A DNA stretch of 41,815 nt from contig CAYNJW010000004.1 in assembly GCA_964397665.1 (NCBI GenBank), positions 1 to 41,815 on the forward strand. Reading direction: 5' to 3'. Positions 32,824-41,004 of the stretch are shown piece by piece. The notes under the pieces were generated by a model. It saw only the letters and a list, made by a program, of their open reading frames with translations. It was not told where the DNA came from and did no database searches. How positions within the stretch are numbered: the first letter of the stretch is position 1; each line of letters starts with the position of its first letter. Source of the DNA: CAYNJW01 sp964397665 (GTDB taxonomy: Archaea > Nanobdellota > Nanobdellia > Pacearchaeales > GW2011-AR1). A program made the translations under genes and the position numbers.

Positions 32824-35688
32824 ATGCCACACGTAAAAAAAATTATAATGCAGGGGTTTAAATCATTTGCTAGAAAAACTGAAATTCCGTTCGAAGAAGG
32901 TATGAATGTTATTGTTGGTCCAAATGGTTCTGGAAAATCAAATATCACAGATGCATTATGTTTTGTTCTTGGAAGAGTTTCTATAAAATCGATTAGAGCT
33001 GCAAAAGCTGCAAATCTTATTTTCTCTGGAAATAAACAATTTAAAAGCTCTTTGGAAGCTTCAGTAGAATTAATCTTTGATAACTCAGATAAAACTTTTG
33101 CAATAGATAAAAATGAAATCTCAATAAAAAGAGTAGTAAGAAAGAGTGGACAATCAGTTTATAAGATAAATAATGAAACAAAAACTAGGCAAGAACTTTT
33201 AGAACTTCTTGCGCAAGGAGGAATAGATCCACATGGATTTAATATTGTTCTTCAAGGAGAAATAGCTTCACTTATAAAAATAAATGCTGATGAAAGAAGG
33301 AAAATAATTGAGGAAGTAGCTGGGATTTCAATTTATGAAACTAGAAAAATTAAATCTTTGAAAGAGCTTGAAAAAACTGAAGAAAAACTAAAAGAAGTTT
33401 CAACAATACTAAAAGAAAAAAATAGTTATCTTAAAAATCTAGAAAAGGAAAGACAAGAAGTTTTATCTTATCAAAAATTAGAAGAAACAATAAAAAAATG
33501 CGAAGGAACAATTTTAGATAATGAAATACGAACTAAGAAAAAGGAACTTAAAGAGAAAGAAGAAAAAGAAGAAAAAGAACTTAGAAAACTGAAAGAGATA
33601 AAGGAAAAAGTTGCAAATAAAAATGAGATAATCAACCAATTTGAAGAAAAGATTATTAAAATAAATAAAAAAATCCAAACATCTACTTCTCAAGAACAAG
33701 AAACAATAAACAAAGACTTATCTGAATTAAAAGCAAAATTAGCCGGTTTAAGTGTGAAAAAAGAAAATTTTGAAAGAAGATTAGAACAGAATAATGAAAA
33801 AGAAAAAAATATGAGAAATAAAATTGAAAGCTATACTGAAAAACTTTCACAAATGGAAAAATCTACTCCAGAAATAAAACAGCAACAACAAGAATTAAAA
33901 AAAATTCAAGATAAATTTGATAAATTAGAAAAAGAACGAAGAAAGTTTTATCAAATTAAATCTGAAGTTTCGACATTAGAAAATCAAAAAGAAGAAAAAA
34001 TGGAAAAACTAATTGAAGAAAAAACAGAATTAGAATTAATTGAAAAAACAATAACCCAGTTATTTAATGAAATTAAATATGAAAAATCTCCTGAGAAAGC
34101 AAAAAACTTAATTCTTGAAACAAAAAAAGAAATAAGAAAAACAATTGAAGAAATAGAAACACTAACAGATAAAATCCTTGAACTTGAAAAAACAAATGCA
34201 ATAGTTGAACAAACAATCTCTAGAGAAGAAAAACTTAAGGGAGACATTATAACTCTTAAAACATGCCCATTATGTAAAAATGAAATAACTAAAGAACATA
34301 TTGAACAGGTAATAAATCGGGCAAATGAAATAATAATAAAAACAAAAGAAGGTAAAGAAAAAAATAACGAAATAAAAGAAAAAGCAAAAATAAGAATCAA
34401 AAAATTAAAAGAAATTCTTGAAAAACTCGAATTAAAAATCCGTGAAATTGAACTAGATATAATAAAAATAGAAAAATCTGAAGAAAAAAAAGAACAAATA
34501 AAAAAATTAATGATTTCTAGAGATCACAATAAAACAATCATTGATGGACTAAATCTAAGATATAAAGATATTAAAAAAGAATATGAAAGACTAAAAAATA
34601 TTGAAGAAATTTATGATGAAACTAGAATTAGAATGCAAGAGTTATCCTTTTCAGATATTGATATGGATTCTGAAATATCTATGAAACAAATGGAACTTGA
34701 AAAGATAAAAATTGAAATAAAGGCAATTGAAAGAGATTCAGAAGATTCAAAAATAGAATTAAAAAAAATTATTAAAGATCTTGAAGAAATTTTAATTAAA
34801 TCAAAGAAAAAAGAAAAAGAACAAGAAGAAATTTATAAACAATTCCAAAAATTATTTGAAGAAAAAAATGAATTTCAAGATCAACAAAAAGGAATTGAAA
34901 CAATGGTTATTGGTTTTCAACATGAGATGAAAAATCATGAAATAAATATTGGAAATCTAAATATCGAAAAAGCAAAATTAAATGCCCAATTAGAAACTTT
35001 ATCAAATGAACTTGAGAAATATAAAGGAATTGAATTCATGAAAGGACCAATAATACAAATTAAAGAAAAGTTAAATAAAGCTAAACTAAGATTTTCCTCT
35101 TTTGGGAATATAAATCTAAGAGCTTTAGAAGTTTATGAACAAGTAAAGAAAAACTGTGAACTGATTGAAAACAAAGTGCTAACAATTCGTGGAGAAGAAG
35201 AAAAAATTTTAAAAATAATCTCTGAAATTGATAAGAAAAAAAAGAAGGCATTTATAACAACTCTTGATGCTGTTAATGAGTACTTCACAAGAAACTTTTC
35301 ACAACTAAGTAAAAAGGGTGAAGTATTTTTAGAATTAGAAAACAAACATGAACCTTTTGAAGGTGGCTTAAACATCTTACTCAAAGTTGGAAGAGGCAAA
35401 TACTTTGATGTATCTTCTTTATCTGGTGGGGAAAAAACATTAGTTGCATTATCACTAATCTTTGCAATTCAAGAATACAAACCTTATTGTTTCTATATCT
35501 TTGATGAAATTGATGCTGCTTTAGACAAACACAATGCTGAACTTCTTGCAGCATTAATAAGAAAGTACATGACTTCTGGACAGTATATTATTATCTCACA
35601 TAATGATGCGTTAATAACAGAAGCATCTGCACTTTATGGAGTGAGTATGCAAGAAAATATTTCTAAAGTAATAAGTTTGAAAGTATAA
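32824..35688 (+). CDS. SMC-type chromosome ATPase with a zinc hook in place of the hinge
   Basis: The two ATPase heads are clearly SMC. The N-terminus has GFKSFARKTEIPFEEGMNVIVGPNGSGKSN (Walker A Lys38). The C-terminus has NLRALEVYEQVK, PFEGGLNI, the signature LSGGEK (about 866-871), Walker B IFDEIDAALD (Asp894-Glu895) and YGVSMQENISKVISLKV. Between them lie two long charged coiled coils (about 170-480 and 485-770). At the exact middle, where SMC proteins have a globular hinge of about 150-200 residues, there is only TCPLCKNEITKEHIEQVI, with Cys481 and Cys484 of a Rad50-like CxxC zinc hook. The total of 954 residues is about 200 short of usual SMC length, which matches loss of the hinge. It should dimerise through zinc and work in chromosome organisation or repair. 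No kleisin gene lies in the window. A TTAAAAA box lies 25 nt before the ATG. Confidence 0.93.
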   Translation: MPHVKKIIMQGFKSFARKTEIPFEEGMNVIVGPNGSGKSNITDALCFVLGRVSIKSIRAAKAANLIFSGNKQFKSSLEASVELIFDNSDKTFAIDKNEISIKRVVRKSGQSVYKINNETKTRQELLELLAQGGIDPHGFNIVLQGEIASLIKINADERRKIIEEVAGISIYETRKIKSLKELEKTEEKLKEVSTILKEKNSYLKNLEKERQEVLSYQKLEETIKKCEGTILDNEIRTKKKELKEKEEKEEKELRKLKEIKEKVANKNEIINQFEEKIIKINKKIQTSTSQEQETINKDLSELKAKLAGLSVKKENFERRLEQNNEKEKNMRNKIESYTEKLSQMEKSTPEIKQQQQELKKIQDKFDKLEKERRKFYQIKSEVSTLENQKEEKMEKLIEEKTELELIEKTITQLFNEIKYEKSPEKAKNLILETKKEIRKTIEEIETLTDKILELEKTNAIVEQTISREEKLKGDIITLKTCPLCKNEITKEHIEQVINRANEIIIKTKEGKEKNNEIKEKAKIRIKKLKEILEKLELKIREIELDIIKIEKSEEKKEQIKKLMISRDHNKTIIDGLNLRYKDIKKEYERLKNIEEIYDETRIRMQELSFSDIDMDSEISMKQMELEKIKIEIKAIERDSEDSKIELKKIIKDLEEILIKSKKKEKEQEEIYKQFQKLFEEKNEFQDQQKGIETMVIGFQHEMKNHEINIGNLNIEKAKLNAQLETLSNELEKYKGIEFMKGPIIQIKEKLNKAKLRFSSFGNINLRALEVYEQVKKNCELIENKVLTIRGEEEKILKIISEIDKKKKKAFITTLDAVNEYFTRNFSQLSKKGEVFLELENKHEPFEGGLNILLKVGRGKYFDVSSLSGGEKTLVALSLIFAIQEYKPYCFYIFDEIDAALDKHNAELLAALIRKYMTSGQYIIISHNDALITEASALYGVSMQENISKVISLKV

Positions 35689-35765
35689 CTTCTAAAAAAT
35701 AATTAAAAAAAAGAAAAAAGGAATAAAAATCAAATTCCTAAAAATAAAAGGTAAACTTTATGAGT

Positions 35766-36716
35766 TTAGTAGTAACTAGTTTCTACTTCTTCAATTGGCT
35801 TATCTTTTTTCATTAAAAGAGCAACCAAAATAGCAAGTAAAACGATAAAGACAATTACCAAAACAATAGTCCAAACGACTACTGAAGTAGAAACATCTTC
35901 ACTAGCTTCTGCATCTTTCTCATTTAAAGAAGTTTCATCATTTGATGATACAACTTTAATGGCTTTTGTAACAGTTGCTTTGGAATCTGAATTATATACT
36001 TCAACTAACATTTCGTATACGTCAGCTTCAGCATCTGATGGGATTCTTAAATAAAGAACCTTTTGAGCAGAGTCTTCTTCATCATCTACAGGCTCATTAG
36101 CGACTAAATCACCAATATAACCTTTAGCTTTGATTCCTAACTTAGGAATAGAAACTACCACAAATACATCATCAGACCTTTCAAAACCTGTGTTTTTTAC
36201 AACAACAGATACTGGAACAATATCATCTGCATTAACAACTAAGCTGTTATCAACAGATAAAATATCGAATTCATAGGATTCTCTTTGCATCTTTACAACA
36301 TAAGTCTCATAGTAGTCTTCGTTAGAATGATTTGCATCATAGATATTTACTCTTAAAGTCAAATCTTTTGTAACATCCTTCAAATCTGTAGGAAGCTTCA
36401 AATTCAATAACTTCTTGTAAATACTACCTTCAACAGTTGAAATTCTATTTGTTTTTTCAGAAACAGAATCTCTTCCACCGTAGATTTCTACTTCGATTCT
36501 TACATCAGAAGAATCAGCACCAGCTTCGAAAGTTACCTCAATAGGTATAACTTCTCCAGCCATTCCAGCAATATTAACTGTTGTAGCTGTAGGTTCAATG
36601 GAAATACCATTAAATTCTACATTAACATCAGTTGCAAGAGGTGCAGCAGATACAATACTAACTAAGAAAACGGCTACTAATGCCATGAAAGAAACTAAAA
36701 GTGCTTTTGTTTTCAT
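35766..36716 (-). CDS. Secreted, C-terminally anchored surface protein
   Basis: This 316-residue protein has a Sec signal peptide (MKTKALLVSFMALVAVFLVSIVSAAP, about residues 1-25), an extracellular part of about 250 residues and a single C-terminal membrane helix (about 281-305, VVVWTIVLVIVFIVLLAILVALLMKK) with a short cytoplasmic tail. The ectodomain looks like two or three beta-sandwich domains; the middle one (VPVSVVVKNTGFERSDDVFVVVSIPKLGI) resembles CARDB-type adhesion domains. It is probably a cell-envelope protein. The ATG lies about 51 nt from a CTTTATAAAG box, giving a leader of about 25 nt that begins at an 18-bp perfect palindrome. Confidence 0.8.
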   Translation of the reverse strand: MKTKALLVSFMALVAVFLVSIVSAAPLATDVNVEFNGISIEPTATTVNIAGMAGEVIPIEVTFEAGADSSDVRIEVEIYGGRDSVSEKTNRISTVEGSIYKKLLNLKLPTDLKDVTKDLTLRVNIYDANHSNEDYYETYVVKMQRESYEFDILSVDNSLVVNADDIVPVSVVVKNTGFERSDDVFVVVSIPKLGIKAKGYIGDLVANEPVDDEEDSAQKVLYLRIPSDAEADVYEMLVEVYNSDSKATVTKAIKVVSSNDETSLNEKDAEASEDVSTSVVVWTIVLVIVFIVLLAILVALLMKKDKPIEEVETSYY

Positions 36717-36725
36717 TTGTATTTT

Positions 36726-36743
36726 TTAACTAAATTTAGTTAA
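36726..36743. promoter_or_regulatory. 18-bp perfect palindrome at the surface-protein transcription start
   Basis: TTAACTAAATTTAGTTAA reads the same on both strands. It lies about 24 nt downstream of the TATA box centred at 36767, so it sits at the predicted transcription start of the surface-protein gene, 10 bp upstream of its ATG. That is a typical site for a repressor, but AT-rich palindromes arise easily in this genome. Confidence 0.4.
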
Positions 36744-36814
36744 TTATACTAACTAATAACCCTTTATAAAGTTTACTATTTGTTGTAATCCTACAATGAC
36801 AAAAACATTTAAAA

Positions 36815-36832
36815 AGTATACCTTAGTATACT
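36815..36832. promoter_or_regulatory. Inverted-repeat operator upstream of the RHH gene
   Basis: AGTATAC and GTATACT form perfect 7-bp arms around the spacer CTTA. The element lies just after a TTTAAAA box (36808-36814) and 12 bp before the ATG of a ribbon-helix-helix protein, between TATA box and transcription start. Autorepression by that protein is the obvious reading. Confidence 0.65.
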
Positions 36833-36844
36833 TTCTATAATCTA

Positions 36845-37063
36845 ATGGCAGTAACAACAATAAAACTACAAAAAGAAACAAAACAACGTCTAGATAAACT
36901 TAGAGAACACAGCAGAGAAACCTATGATGAAATACTTAGAAAAATGCTTTATGTATTAAATGTAGCTAGAGATGAACCAAACAAAGCTAAGAGTATACTT
37001 GAATTTATTGATGAAAAACGTTCTAGAAATCTTGAGGAAAAAAATGATGAGAATAAAAAATGA
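36845..37063 (+). CDS. Ribbon-helix-helix (CopG/Arc-like) DNA-binding protein
   Basis: This 72-residue protein has the small ribbon-helix-helix layout. A short N-terminal strand VTTIKLQ is followed by helix ETKQRLDKLREHS and helix ETYDEILRKMLYVLNVA, then a charged tail. Such proteins bind DNA as dimers through the strand and often repress their own operon; many are antitoxins. A perfect 7-bp inverted repeat lies in its promoter. The last codons overlap the next gene by the ATGA arrangement, so the second gene is translationally coupled, as in toxin-antitoxin operons, although the partner does not resemble a known toxin. Confidence 0.8.
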   Translation: MAVTTIKLQKETKQRLDKLREHSRETYDEILRKMLYVLNVARDEPNKAKSILEFIDEKRSRNLEEKNDENKK

Positions 37064-37371
37064 ATAACAAAAAAATAAATTACTTAAGAAATGAGATTTC
37101 TAGACATGAATCTATAAAACCAAGTATAAATGGTGAAGGAAATTACCATTGGAGAAATAGGCTATTTGGATTACAAGGTTTTATTTATGCTGGAGCAATA
37201 GGAACAATTAATCCTTACCTTAGTCTGCTATTAATCCCTCATATGCTTGATGGGATTGGTGACATAATTACTGGAAAACATCATAATCTTCTTTATAGAT
37301 TAACAAAGAGTCATCCAGATCATGAGATTGAAAAATTAGAAAAAGAAATCATGATTGAAATGATTGAATGA
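37060..37371 (+). CDS. Hypothetical protein coupled to the RHH gene
   Basis: This unrecognised protein of 103 residues starts in the ATGA overlap with the preceding RHH gene. The N- and C-terminal parts are charged and helical. The middle (about residues 42-70, GFIYAGAIGTINPYLSLLLIPHMLDGIGDIITG) is hydrophobic enough for one or two membrane helices. The pairing with a small DNA-binding protein and a self-operator invites a toxin or membrane-effector hypothesis, but no motif supports it. Confidence 0.6.
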   Translation: MNNKKINYLRNEISRHESIKPSINGEGNYHWRNRLFGLQGFIYAGAIGTINPYLSLLLIPHMLDGIGDIITGKHHNLLYRLTKSHPDHEIEKLEKEIMIEMIE

Positions 37372-37395
37372 TTATCAAAACTTAATAATCTAAAA

Positions 37396-37702
37396 ATGAA
37401 AATAAATAACGAGAATCCAATTTATAACCAAATAAATAGAAGAACATTATTCAGACTACCTGAAAAAAGAAACCATCTAAAATTACCTCTAACGGAAAAG
37501 GTTCATCTAATTAACTATATTAAAGAAATTGATCCAAAAGATTTTGAAAGTGTATATTCTTTATCAAAAAAATGGGCATTTGAAAGAGGTTATAGAAATG
37601 CTCTCTTTTGTAAAAAAAAGACAAGAAACACTCCAACAATACAAAAATCTTGCAGATGAATTATTGGAGATACATAATTCAAAAAATAATAATCTTTCTT
37701 AA
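37396..37702 (+). pseudogene. Hypothetical gene with a probable single-base frameshift
   Basis: The frame from the ATG at 37396 runs 87 codons to a TGA at about 37657-37659, but its last 16 residues after GYRNALFCKKK look unnatural. From the same place a second frame continues with a good helical, charged sequence (KKRQETLQQYKNLADELLEIHNSK) to a TAA at 37700-37702. The switch point coincides with a run of eight A at 37612-37619. Losing one A would give a continuous protein of about 101 residues. It may be a sequencing or assembly error, a true frameshift, or slippage on the A-run. The protein is otherwise unrecognised. It is the third gene after the RHH gene. Confidence 0.6.
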
Positions 37703-37765
37703 ACTCAACTAATAAAAAATAAAAAAGCCCATTAACCCGGGACCAGGTTTGAAGATAGTTTTAAA

Positions 37766-38929
37766 TTAAAGACTTACTAATTCAACATCTGAACTTTCAA
37801 TCTTACCAAAAGTCTTAGCCGCAATGTATGCTGCACCAAGTTTTTTAGCACCATCAAAGATTCCTTTAGAAGTTGTACTAGCCATCAAAACCCAAACAGG
37901 TTTATCAACTTTTAAATAAGCTAACTTTGAAGCAGGAACATTTTTTAAAACTTCCAAATCCTCACTAAGAACTAAAACGTTTCTCCCCCTAATATCTAAA
38001 GCAATTTCTTGTAATTGTTCTTTATCAGAATCAGTCAACTTTTTAGTAGACTTTTCAAGAACGATTTTCTCTTCAGAATTAGACCTACTAAATCTTCCAG
38101 ACTTTATAGAAGCTTTTTTCAAGAAAAAATCAGCTTTCACTTTCTTTCTTAAAGCCATATGAAGTTCTTTTCCAGTTAATTCTTCTACTTCTTTTCCATC
38201 AGGAGCTTGTGCTATATAACTAATCTTTGCATTATCATAAACATTCTGCGCAATTAAATTACCTCCACGATCTCCATCTACAAAAAGTGTAAGGTCTTTA
38301 TCCTTACTCAAAGTTGTTATAGACTTTGGAAATTTAGAACCTTGCATACCTATACAGTTATTAATTCTATGTTTTAACATATTAATTACATCTGCTCTGC
38401 CTTCAACAACTATAATCTCTTTTCCAGATAAATCTCCAGCAGGTAAATTATCTTCACCCCAGGTAGTTATCTTTTCAAGTCTTGCAGATTCTCTAAGTTC
38501 TTGATCCATTTCTTGAGCTTCAACACCTGCGCCTTTAACATTTGCTAAAAGTTGTTTTGCCCTTTCCATAATGTAATCTCTCTTATTTCCTCGTACATCT
38601 TCAATTTCTTTAATAGTAATCTTAGCATCTGTTGGTCCAATTTTATCAATTGTCTCCAATGAAGCAGCAATGATTGTAGTACTAGTTTTATCTAATGCAG
38701 AAGGAATTGTAATTTCTCCGCTTGTTTTTCCACCTTCTGTAATAAGTTCTACTTCAATTCTACCAATCTTTCCTTCTTTCTGTAATTCTCTTAATTCCAT
38801 ATCAGAACCAAGTAATCCTTCAGTTTGTCCAAAAAGTGCTCCAATTACATCTGGTTTTTGTAAAGGTCCTTCAGATTCAAAATCTGCAGTAATACTATAC
38901 TTTATAGATGATATTGCTATTTTTGCCAT
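37766..38929 (-). CDS. dnaG: Archaeal DnaG primase-like protein
   Basis: This 387-residue protein matches archaeal DnaG. The N-terminal part has KYSITADFESEGPLQKPDVIGALFGQTEGLLG (about residues 10-41), typical of the archaeal form. The central Toprim domain has IIVVEGRADV (about 171-180), the GMQGSKFPKSI segment and the DGDRGG metal-binding motif (about 218-223), followed by APDGKEVEELTGKELH. Archaeal DnaG has primase activity in some species and also associates with the exosome as an RNA-binding subunit. It stands alone; no exosome genes are near. A GGAG sequence lies about 13 nt before the ATG in a short leader. Confidence 0.94.
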   Translation of the reverse strand: MAKIAISSIKYSITADFESEGPLQKPDVIGALFGQTEGLLGSDMELRELQKEGKIGRIEVELITEGGKTSGEITIPSALDKTSTTIIAASLETIDKIGPTDAKITIKEIEDVRGNKRDYIMERAKQLLANVKGAGVEAQEMDQELRESARLEKITTWGEDNLPAGDLSGKEIIVVEGRADVINMLKHRINNCIGMQGSKFPKSITTLSKDKDLTLFVDGDRGGNLIAQNVYDNAKISYIAQAPDGKEVEELTGKELHMALRKKVKADFFLKKASIKSGRFSRSNSEEKIVLEKSTKKLTDSDKEQLQEIALDIRGRNVLVLSEDLEVLKNVPASKLAYLKVDKPVWVLMASTTSKGIFDGAKKLGAAYIAAKTFGKIESSDVELVSL

Positions 38930-39210
38930 TCTTATTATTTCTCCGTATTTAATTATTATTAGAATAAACTCTCAAATAAACACCTTAAGTGTCTTCAAAG
39001 CCGAAATATCGACAATGTGAATATGATTTGATGAATAATTAATATTCTATCTGGTTAATCTAATATGAATTAATTAATTAAATTAGGTTTTTAAGGCTTT
39101 TGATATTGAAAATTAATTTTATAAAATGCAAACTAAAAAACAGAACAATACTTCTCAAAAATTTATAAATTTCAAAAAGTCTAATTACTAAATAATCTCC
39201 TAATTTTTAA
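38930..39210. other. AT-rich intergenic region, no gene seen
   Basis: The stretch between dnaG and the TPR gene contains the dnaG promoter and leader near 38935-38985 and an AT-rich tract with TTAATTAATTAAATTA-like self-complementary words around 39070-39085. No open frame or RNA gene can be supported. Confidence 0.4.
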
Positions 39211-39771
39211 CTAAATTCCTCTAATCAATTCTACTTCCTTAAATTTCCCAAGAGATTTATAAATCAAAATTAATTTTCCCTTAACTTCTTTCATCTCTAA
39301 TTCATCTAATTTCATTTTTATTAACTTTTCATAGAATTTTGCTGCAGAAACTCTTTTATTTTTTTCTTCAAGATTATGTGCAGAAACTAAATAAACATTC
39401 TTTCTCGCCAGTAAAATATGAATCTTTTGTTCAGCAGTAGCATTTCTCGTTGCACGGGTAAACATCTCTTCAGAATCTTCAATTCTCCCAGCCTTGGAGT
39501 ATAATTCTCCAGCCTTTAAATAAGACTCAATTTTTTCTCTAAATGCAATTTCAATTCCTGCAAGACCTGCAGACGCTTTTGCTGCTTTTTCATACATTTT
39601 TCTTTCCTCATACAACTCAATCAATTCTTTCCAAATAAATCTTTTTAATTCAAATGTAAACGCAGATTTTCTTAATGCACTTTCAAGATAAGAAATCTTA
39701 ATTAGAGGAGTAACTAATGTCTTAAGTTTCTTTTCTATTTCTTCCCTATTTTCTTCTTTAACATTAACCAT
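39211..39771 (-). CDS. TPR-like helical-repeat protein
   Basis: This 186-residue all-helical protein has paired helices of TPR type. YLKAGELYSKAGRIEDSEEMFTRA (about residues 84-107) matches the TPR pattern well, with neighbours ELIELYEERKMYEKAAKASAGLAGI and KFYEKLIKMKLDELEMKEVKGKLILIYKSLGKFKEVEL. TPR proteins act as scaffolds for protein-protein contact; the partner is unknown. It has no signal peptide or membrane helix. A TTTAAAT-type box about 29 nt upstream supports the start. Confidence 0.75.
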   Translation of the reverse strand: MVNVKEENREEIEKKLKTLVTPLIKISYLESALRKSAFTFELKRFIWKELIELYEERKMYEKAAKASAGLAGIEIAFREKIESYLKAGELYSKAGRIEDSEEMFTRATRNATAEQKIHILLARKNVYLVSAHNLEEKNKRVSAAKFYEKLIKMKLDELEMKEVKGKLILIYKSLGKFKEVELIRGI

Positions 39772-39832
39772 GAAAAAATATAGATTAATTGATTTAAAAG
39801 AATTGTTACAGTCTAGACTATTAAAATAAAAA

Positions 39833-40150
39833 TTAATTTAAAGAAAAATCTAAAGCTTCTTTTCTTAATTTATAATCCTCATTATCTAACTTAGAGGAAT
39901 AATGATTTATACCATAAACTGGCCCACACCTCGGAATTTTGTAAACGCCGTTTATTTTATGAAATCTTGGAATAGCACGATTAAAAACTCCATTGATACC
40001 GCACTTAGATTCATAAATGAATTCTACCAAATTATCTTCACTACAAAAAATAGTTCCTTCTTTTATCCATTCTTCACCTACCAAATCACACTTAAAAATA
40101 ACTCTTTCACCACTTAAACTAGCAAGTTTTTTAGATAAACTTTTTGTCAT
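39833..40150 (-). CDS. Hypothetical protein
   Basis: This 105-residue soluble protein has no family that I recognise. It has four cysteines (about residues 20, 36, 50 and 75) that are not arranged as CxxC pairs. The N-terminal half, MTKSLSKKLASLSGERVIFKCDLVGEEWIKEGTIFCSEDNLVEFIYESKCG, reads like a small beta-barrel or Sm/Tudor-like fold, but this is only an impression. An AATTAAATAC box about 28 nt upstream fits a near-leaderless start. Confidence 0.6.
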   Translation of the reverse strand: MTKSLSKKLASLSGERVIFKCDLVGEEWIKEGTIFCSEDNLVEFIYESKCGINGVFNRAIPRFHKINGVYKIPRCGPVYGINHYSSKLDNEDYKLRKEALDFSLN

Positions 40151-40198
40151 AAACTAAAAAAAGAGGGGTAGTATTTAATTCTTTTGAAAAATAAAAAA

Positions 40199-40921
40199 CT
40201 ATCTTTCAGCTTTATCCCATAAATTTTTAAAAAGAATTTTTTGTTGCTGTGCAACAAATTTATTTTTAATAAGAAAACCAGTAGGAATACCTTTAGTTGT
40301 TATAAATGCAAATGAATCACCATATACAAAACTAATAACTTCATTTTTAGAAATATCTTTAAGATATCTTATTTTAGTTAATTTTTTATCCTTTTGAAAA
40401 TGAACTTTACCTAAATTTTTTTCAGAAATATCATATAAAATTTTAATTTTAATTTTTTTCTCTATTCTTTTTACACCAAAATTTAAACTTTGAAAATCAT
40501 AAAAATCTTGAATCTTTACCTTTGAACCAATCATTAATATCTCGCCATCTTGAGATAAAATATCCTCAGATAACATCAAAACACCTTTTAATCCTTCAAA
40601 AAAAACAGACTTTGAAAATTTAGGAGAAACATTTTTCAATCTTTCAAGATCTTGAACTTTTTCTTCAAATCTAACAATTTTTTCCTTATAACTGTCTAAT
40701 ATCTTAGAAGGTTCTAAAGAAACAAATTTCATAACTTTATTTTCCTCAGATACAGATATGAAACCTTTCATCTTTAAAGATTTCAAATTATCATAAACTG
40801 TTGATCTCTTTATCTCGCAAACATTTGAAATCTCTGTTGCAGTACTTGAACCTAATTTTAAAGTTGTTAAATAAACACTCACTTCATTATCTGTCAAACC
40901 TAAATTTTTTAAAACTTCCAT
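40199..40921 (-). CDS. TrmB-family transcriptional regulator
   Basis: This 240-residue regulator has an N-terminal winged helix (MEVLKNLGLTDNEVSVYLTTLKLGSSTATEISNVCEIKRSTVYDNLKSLKMKGFI), a coiled-coil linker and a C-terminal effector domain of TrmB type ending in QQQKILFKNLWDKA. I start it at the ATG at 40921 because a TTTAAAT box is centred exactly 25 nt upstream; an in-frame ATG at 40939 would lie inside the promoter. It is divergent from a GNAT-like gene, and a perfect 7-bp inverted repeat lies between the two TATA boxes, so it probably controls both itself and that neighbour. Confidence 0.88.
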   Translation of the reverse strand: MEVLKNLGLTDNEVSVYLTTLKLGSSTATEISNVCEIKRSTVYDNLKSLKMKGFISVSEENKVMKFVSLEPSKILDSYKEKIVRFEEKVQDLERLKNVSPKFSKSVFFEGLKGVLMLSEDILSQDGEILMIGSKVKIQDFYDFQSLNFGVKRIEKKIKIKILYDISEKNLGKVHFQKDKKLTKIRYLKDISKNEVISFVYGDSFAFITTKGIPTGFLIKNKFVAQQQKILFKNLWDKAER

Positions 40922-40951
40922 ATAACAAACATAATTCAATCATTTAAATAA

Positions 40952-40968
40952 TTGTCGGTTTCCGACAA
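40952..40968. promoter_or_regulatory. Palindromic operator between two divergent promoters
   Basis: TTGTCGGTTTCCGACAA has perfect 7-bp arms and a 3-nt spacer. It stands out by its GC-rich core in an AT-rich spacer. It lies between the TATA box of the TrmB gene (40943-40949, minus) and that of the gene at 41005 (40975-40981, plus), touching both BRE positions. It is the likely binding site of the TrmB protein encoded next to it. Confidence 0.75.
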
Positions 40969-41004
40969 ATAACTTTTAAATAACAAATTTAGTATCACTA
41001 CTTT

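Noticed and set aside
33514..33699. Minus-strand hydrophobic frames opposite the SMC coiled coils
   Set aside because: Lys/Glu-rich coiled-coil codons read backwards give Phe/Leu/Ser-rich frames. They are shadows without promoters.
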